Positions 60,064 through 64,000 of a stretch of 64,000 nt of DNA are shown here, in pieces. The notes under the pieces are model-generated. The model made no database searches. It was not told where the DNA came from and worked only from the letters and a program-made list of their open reading frames with translations. The translations under genes and the position numbers were made by a program. The DNA is taken from positions 1 through 64,000 of the forward strand of contig CADCIX010000026.1 of NCBI GenBank assembly GCA_902801565.1. The letters run 5' to 3'. Position 1 is the first letter of the stretch, and each line of letters starts with the position of its first letter. Origin of the DNA: an uncultured Veillonellaceae bacterium (GTDB lineage Bacteria > Bacillota > Negativicutes > Selenomonadales > Selenomonadaceae).

Positions 60064-60957
60064 ATGGAACTGCGGGTTTTGAATTACTTTCTTACAGTGG
60101 TCAGGGAAGGCAACTTTTCCCGGGCAGCGGAAAAGCTGCACCTGTCCCAGCCGACCCTTTCCCGTCAGATAAAGGATATGGAAGAGGAATATGGCAAGAC
60201 GCTGCTTATCCGGGAGCCACGCCGAATTCTGCTTACAGATGACGGCGAACTCTTACGCCGACGGGCAAAGGAAATTCTCTCTCTGGTGGAAAAAACCGAA
60301 GGAGAGCTTTTGAGCAGCCACCGGTCCATTTCCGGGGATATCCGCATTGGTGCTGGGGAATCGGTAAACTTCGGCCTGGTCATGCAGGTGGCCAAGGAAA
60401 TTCGCAACACCTATCCTGACATCCGCTTCCATATCATCAGCGGCGATGGGGAAACCACCATGTACCGCCTTAACCGGGGGCTCATCGACTTTGGTTATGT
60501 TTACGGTGACCTCGACCCCACCAAATACAGCCAGCTTGCCCTGCCCGCCCAGGACCGTTGGGTGGTACTCATGAACAATCAGGACGAGCTTGCTCAAAAG
60601 GAATCCATTACACCTGCCGACCTGCATAACCAGCCTTTACTGCTGTCCCGACAAACCCTCTCCCCCAGCACCCACGGCGACGAGCTCCTTAGATGGCTGG
60701 GCAAGCCGCTGGAGGAACTCAATATTGCCGGTTCCTACACCCTGCTTTACAATGCATCCTTAATGGTACGGGAAGGGTTAGGCTATGCTTTGGCTTTTGA
60801 TAACATCATCAATACAAAAGGGAGCGACATATGCTGTCGCCCCTTAAAGCCAGATATTTTCTCTACACCTCATATTGCCTGGAAAAAGAACCAGGTATTT
60901 TCCAAAGCCTCCCAAGTGTTTTTGGATGCTTTGATGGAAAGATTTTGCAAAGGATAG
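60064..60957 (+). CDS. LysR-family transcriptional regulator
   Basis: 297 aa. N-terminal winged HTH MELRVLNYFLTVVREGNFSR then AAEKLHLSQPTLSRQIKDME, and a C-terminal periplasmic-binding-protein-like effector domain (from ~90: GDIRIGAGESVNFGLVMQVA). GGAGGAGG before the ATG. The 164-bp divergent gap to the hydrolase gene is AT-rich and would hold the operator. The effector is probably a substrate of the adjacent oxidoreductases. Confidence 0.93.
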   Translation: MELRVLNYFLTVVREGNFSRAAEKLHLSQPTLSRQIKDMEEEYGKTLLIREPRRILLTDDGELLRRRAKEILSLVEKTEGELLSSHRSISGDIRIGAGESVNFGLVMQVAKEIRNTYPDIRFHIISGDGETTMYRLNRGLIDFGYVYGDLDPTKYSQLALPAQDRWVVLMNNQDELAQKESITPADLHNQPLLLSRQTLSPSTHGDELLRWLGKPLEELNIAGSYTLLYNASLMVREGLGYALAFDNIINTKGSDICCRPLKPDIFSTPHIAWKKNQVFSKASQVFLDALMERFCKG

Positions 60958-60998
60958 CCTTCGCCGACCAGCCACATGAATCATCATTCGCCCCCGCC

Positions 60999-61826
60999 TC
61001 AAGGCTGCAGCGGTCCATAGTAGAAGGATGCTGTGGCTCCGCCGTCCACCAGGAAGGTAGCCCCGGTGATAAACTGGGCATGCTCGCTCATCAGAAGCTC
61101 TGCCACATCGGCTACCTCATCGGCCGTGCCCGGACGGCCTGCGGGGCATTTGGCAAACATATTCTTATAGAAGTCACCGCGAGGACCGTTAAACTCGTCA
61201 ATGGCCAGGGGCGTGACGATGATGCCTGGGGCAATGTCGTTGATTCTCGCTCCACGCTCGCCCCAGCGTACGGCCTCGTACATGGTACGCTTCTCGTTGC
61301 ACCGCTTGGCCAGCTGATAGGCATGGAGAGTGTCGCGGATTTTATCCGGCTGGAGGAAATCAAGGCTCAAAAGCTCCTCAGTTGGGGTCATGGCCAAGGC
61401 TCTGTCCTGTTCCGGGGTAAGAGCAGGCATGCGGTGACCGGACTGGCTGGAAATAACTACGCCGGTGCCGCCTTTAGCGATAACCTTGCCCACCTCCTCC
61501 ATCAGCACCGCCGTGCCGTAGAGGTCAACTTTCAGAATCACTTCAATGGGGGCCTGGGAAGGAGATACCCCAGCCCCGCAGACCATGGCTTTCACCTCAC
61601 CATAGGAGACAGCTTTCTGCACCATGGCCTGAATAGATGCCCGGTCTGCCATATCCATGGCAAAGGTCTCCACATCAAAGCCGGCCTTGTTCATAACATC
61701 GGCAATGGCTGCAGCATTGTCCTGATTCTTGTCACCCAGAATTATCTTCTTGCCCCGTCCCATACGGCGGGCAATGGCCAGGGAAATCTGCCCGGCACCG
61801 GTTACTATCATTACTTCTTTATCCAT
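60999..61826 (-). CDS. Short-chain dehydrogenase/reductase
   Basis: 275 aa. Cofactor loop VTGAGQISLAIARRMGRGKK and LGDKNQD, suggesting NAD preference through an acidic residue. VCGAGVSPSQAP, catalytic Ser in VVISSQSGHR, then an insertion of ~35 residues before the catalytic AYQLAKRCN (Tyr, Lys). C-terminal INDIAPGIIVTPL and ITGATFLVDGGATASF. GAGGTGG before the ATG at 61826. Homologous to the broken SDR at 55244-56177. Confidence 0.92.
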   Translation of the reverse strand: MDKEVMIVTGAGQISLAIARRMGRGKKIILGDKNQDNAAAIADVMNKAGFDVETFAMDMADRASIQAMVQKAVSYGEVKAMVCGAGVSPSQAPIEVILKVDLYGTAVLMEEVGKVIAKGGTGVVISSQSGHRMPALTPEQDRALAMTPTEELLSLDFLQPDKIRDTLHAYQLAKRCNEKRTMYEAVRWGERGARINDIAPGIIVTPLAIDEFNGPRGDFYKNMFAKCPAGRPGTADEVADVAELLMSEHAQFITGATFLVDGGATASFYYGPLQP

Positions 61827-61844
61827 GTTCTGCCACCTCATACA

Positions 61845-62525
61845 TTATTTCTTGTATCCTAAGGATTCCAGCCACTTGTCTACCTTGGGACGGACTGTAT
61901 CCGGCTGTTCCTGTACACGCTTTCCTTCCAGGCCCAGACCTTCCTTCAATGTTGCCCCTTTGGCAAACCTGGGAATATCACTTTCCCGGCCCGTCAGCAC
62001 ATCTCCTGCCGAAGTGCAGAAGGGAATGACGGTTTTGTCTGCCCAGTCATAGCTTTCCATAAAGGTATAGACTGCCATGGGCATGTCACTCCACCAGATG
62101 GGGTAACCTAGGAACACCGTGTCATAATCCTGCCAGTTGGGCACCTTGCCGGAAAGTTCCGGCCGGGCGTTGTCCTCCCGTTCTTTGGCAGCCACCTCAG
62201 TGCATTCCCGATAATCTTCCGGGTAGGATTTCACCGTCTTGATTTCAAAGGTGTCTGCCCCGGTGGTCTCGGCTATCATGTCAGCCATGACATGGGTATT
62301 GCCCTTTTTGATATAGCCAACCTGGTAGTTGTCGCCAGTTCGGGAGAAATAGGCCACCAGCACTTTGCCCTTGCCCGCAGGCTGCTGCTTGGGAGCAGAT
62401 GACTTTTCACTAGCAGAAACTGCTGTCTTTGTATCGGCAGCAGGCTTTTGGGCATTGTCACTGCCACAAGCCGTCAGCAGCATAGTCCCCAGTATCAGCA
62501 AAGCCAACAGGAGTATCTTCTTCAT
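61845..62525 (-). CDS. Flavodoxin-like lipoprotein
   Basis: 226 aa. Signal peptide MKKILLLALLILGTMLLTAC with lipobox LTAC, a short Ala/Lys/Ser linker, then a flavodoxin fold: FMN phosphate loop VLVAYFSRTGDN, YDTVFLGYPIWWSDMPMAVY and VIPFCTSAGD. An exported lipoprotein flavodoxin implies extracytoplasmic electron transfer. AAAGGAG seven bases before the ATG at 62525 (another ATG two codons earlier). Confidence 0.9.
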   Translation of the reverse strand: MKKILLLALLILGTMLLTACGSDNAQKPAADTKTAVSASEKSSAPKQQPAGKGKVLVAYFSRTGDNYQVGYIKKGNTHVMADMIAETTGADTFEIKTVKSYPEDYRECTEVAAKEREDNARPELSGKVPNWQDYDTVFLGYPIWWSDMPMAVYTFMESYDWADKTVIPFCTSAGDVLTGRESDIPRFAKGATLKEGLGLEGKRVQEQPDTVRPKVDKWLESLGYKK

Positions 62526-62592
62526 TGTCATGCTCCTTTCCCCTGACGCATCTCTTCAAAAACATTCATTTTCGCAATTTCCTCCATAGATT

Positions 62593-63108
62593 TCAGATGC
62601 TGGCCTTGGCCCAGGCAGTAACCTCGGCTTCAGATTCGGCAGCTTCAGCCCCATGGATGGGCAGGCCTTTTTTCAGCACAGCTTCCGGGCAGGTCTTCTT
62701 TATATCCCTCTCGCTGCCTCCCATGCCGCTGCCCTCGTGGGTGCAGAAGGGAATAATGGTCTTGCCGCTCAAATCATAGTTGTCCAGGAAGGTGTAGCAG
62801 GCCATGGGCATGGTGCCCCACCAGTTGGGATAGCCCAGGAAAATGGTATCATAGCCGTCCAGGCTGTCCGGATATTCCTTCAATTCCGGCCTTGCCTTGA
62901 CCCTCAGCTCCTCCTTGGCTTCTTCCGTGCACCTGGTATAGTCAACGGCATACTCCTTGACCGTCTGAATCTCAAACAAATCACCGCCTACAGCCTGCTG
63001 GATGAACTCTGCCACCCGTTCCGTATTGCCCTTGGCCAGGTTCTTGATGCTGCCGTTTACGTAGTTCTGGCCCTTGCGGGAATAATAAGCAATCAGGATA
63101 TTTGCCAT
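62593..63108 (-). CDS. Flavodoxin family protein
   Basis: 171 aa, cytoplasmic. FMN loop ILIAYYSRKGQNYVNGSIKN, DTIFLGYPNWWGTMPMACY and IIPFCTHEGSGMGGSERD match the long-chain flavodoxin-like (PF12682) group, as in the lipoprotein encoded downstream. AAAGGAG before the ATG. It probably shuttles electrons to or from the neighbouring reductases. Confidence 0.92.
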   Translation of the reverse strand: MANILIAYYSRKGQNYVNGSIKNLAKGNTERVAEFIQQAVGGDLFEIQTVKEYAVDYTRCTEEAKEELRVKARPELKEYPDSLDGYDTIFLGYPNWWGTMPMACYTFLDNYDLSGKTIIPFCTHEGSGMGGSERDIKKTCPEAVLKKGLPIHGAEAAESEAEVTAWAKASI

Positions 63109-63227
63109 TTCATATTCTCCTTTCCATCGTTCGCTTACACCATTATTTTATGGCACATTTCTGGCCACATCAATTCGAATTTCCGTTCCGTTCCATTAGC
63201 TGAGCTTATGGTTATTTCCTCTGCTTC

Positions 63228-64000
63228 TCAGAACAAACCTATCTTGATATGGGGGACGTAGGGAGCTTCCAGAGCCTTGATTTCATCCTCATCCAGCTTC
63301 ATGTCCAAAGCAGCTACTGCTTCTTCCACATGCTGCACGCTGGTAGTCCCCACAATAGGTGCGGTGATATAGGGCTTGGAAAGCATCCAGGCCAGGGATT
63401 CCTGAGCCATGGTGCGGCCATGGGCCTTAGCGACTTTCTCTAAATTGTCAACGACCACCTTGTCCACATCATTTGTAGTATTCCAAACCATTGGCGATAC
63501 ATCATCAATCTTATTCCTCTCTGTCACCGTTCCCCAAGGATGGGCACAACGGCCGCCAGCCAAGGGGCTCCAGGGTACTACTGCCATCTTCCTGTCCTGG
63601 CAAAGGGGCATAATCTCTCTTTCCTCCTCACGATAGATGAGATTGTACTGGGGCTGCAGGGATACGAACTTTGTCCAGCCATGCTTTTCTGCGATATTCT
63701 GCATACGCTCCAGCTGCCAGGCAAAAATGGTGGAAGCACCGATATAGCGGGCCTTGCCGCTCTTTACCACATCATGCAGGGCTTCCATGGTTTCTTCCAT
63801 GGGAGTGTTTGCATCCAGACGGTGAATCTGGTAAACATCCACATAATCAAGTCCCAGCCGCCGCAGGCTGTGGTCGATTTCGGCCATGACATTCTTGCGG
63901 GAAGTGCCGCCGCCATTGGGACGGCCGGGACGCATCTCAAAATTGACCTTGGTGGCCACCACAATCTCATCCCGGTTCAAGCCGAAATCCTTGATGTAAC
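63228..64000 (-). CDS. Aldo/keto reductase, 5' end outside the window
   Basis: Partial: the frame is open through 64000, and the start lies beyond the edge. It contains IVVATKVNFEM, SLRRLGLDYVDVYQIHRLDA, GKARYIGASTIFAWQ, VSLQPQYNLIYREEEREIMP, and the NADPH-binding end region SLAWMLSKPYITAPIVGTTS. About 257 of ~330 residues are present; the catalytic Tyr/Lys region partly precedes the visible part. NADPH-dependent reduction of aldehydes or ketones is expected. Confidence 0.93.
   Translation of the reverse strand, partial: YIKDFGLNRDEIVVATKVNFEMRPGRPNGGGTSRKNVMAEIDHSLRRLGLDYVDVYQIHRLDANTPMEETMEALHDVVKSGKARYIGASTIFAWQLERMQNIAEKHGWTKFVSLQPQYNLIYREEEREIMPLCQDRKMAVVPWSPLAGGRCAHPWGTVTERNKIDDVSPMVWNTTNDVDKVVVDNLEKVAKAHGRTMAQESLAWMLSKPYITAPIVGTTSVQHVEEAVAALDMKLDEDEIKALEAPYVPHIKIGLF

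Overview
The window looks like a chromosome segment of a Negativicutes bacterium (Selenomonadaceae-like: Selenomonas/Mitsuokella group). This is inferred from a mix of diderm features (RND efflux pump, YadA-like adhesin tail) and Firmicutes features (strong AGGAGG ribosome sites with frequent TTG/GTG starts, a LytR-CpsA-Psr protein, a 3D-domain cell wall protein, a yybP-ykoY manganese riboswitch). No rRNA, tRNA or CRISPR array was seen.

Layout. 1-2 kb: an adhesin-tail fragment and two uncharacterised genes. 2-6.7 kb: a complete branched-chain amino acid ABC operon (livK-H-M-G-F, minus strand) with a clear promoter. 6.9-11.3 kb: an HAE1-type RND efflux pump and its lipoprotein adaptor. 11.4-15.2 kb: a 3D/peptidoglycan-binding protein, a secreted calcium-type FG-GAP repeat protein with a small winged-helix-like gene behind a palindromic operator, a redox-active Cys protein, and a DUF134-NifX fusion with a twin-operator promoter and a long palindromic leader. 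15.3-19.4 kb: nudC, an MBL hydrolase, deoB and a pyrimidine nucleoside phosphorylase. 19.4-29.9 kb: a Mn riboswitch before htpX, a probably inactive cytidine deaminase homologue, mgtC-like, a DnaA-box cluster, CYTH, LCP, gyrA, ppx/gppA-like, a threonine-synthase-like enzyme, a candidate small RNA and a guanylate-kinase-like protein.

30-57 kb is accessory, heavily rearranged DNA. It holds three ATPase genes of the AAA/DUF1703 and AAA/DUF4143 kinds; two of these have promoters overlapped by perfect palindromes. It also holds IS66, IS4 and serine-recombinase remnants, a RelB-like antitoxin whose toxin is cut off and joined to a helicase tail, an aldolase head joined to a GntP permease tail, an MmeI-like type IIL restriction-modification enzyme with an AT-rich nuclease-like partner, and many broken genes (DnaC-like, DAPG hydrolase, HU, RpiR, SDR-cupin). 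Two MITEs with IS630-like ends lie here. One interrupts an rpiR gene so cleanly that the pre-insertion reading frame can be rebuilt. The MITEs share a conserved hairpin core with the palindromic leader at 15.0 kb, although their arms differ.

57-64 kb is a redox/detoxification cluster around a LysR regulator: secreted alpha/beta hydrolase, MFS exporter, cyclophilin-like lipoprotein, SDR, two flavodoxins and an aldo/keto reductase that runs off the right edge.
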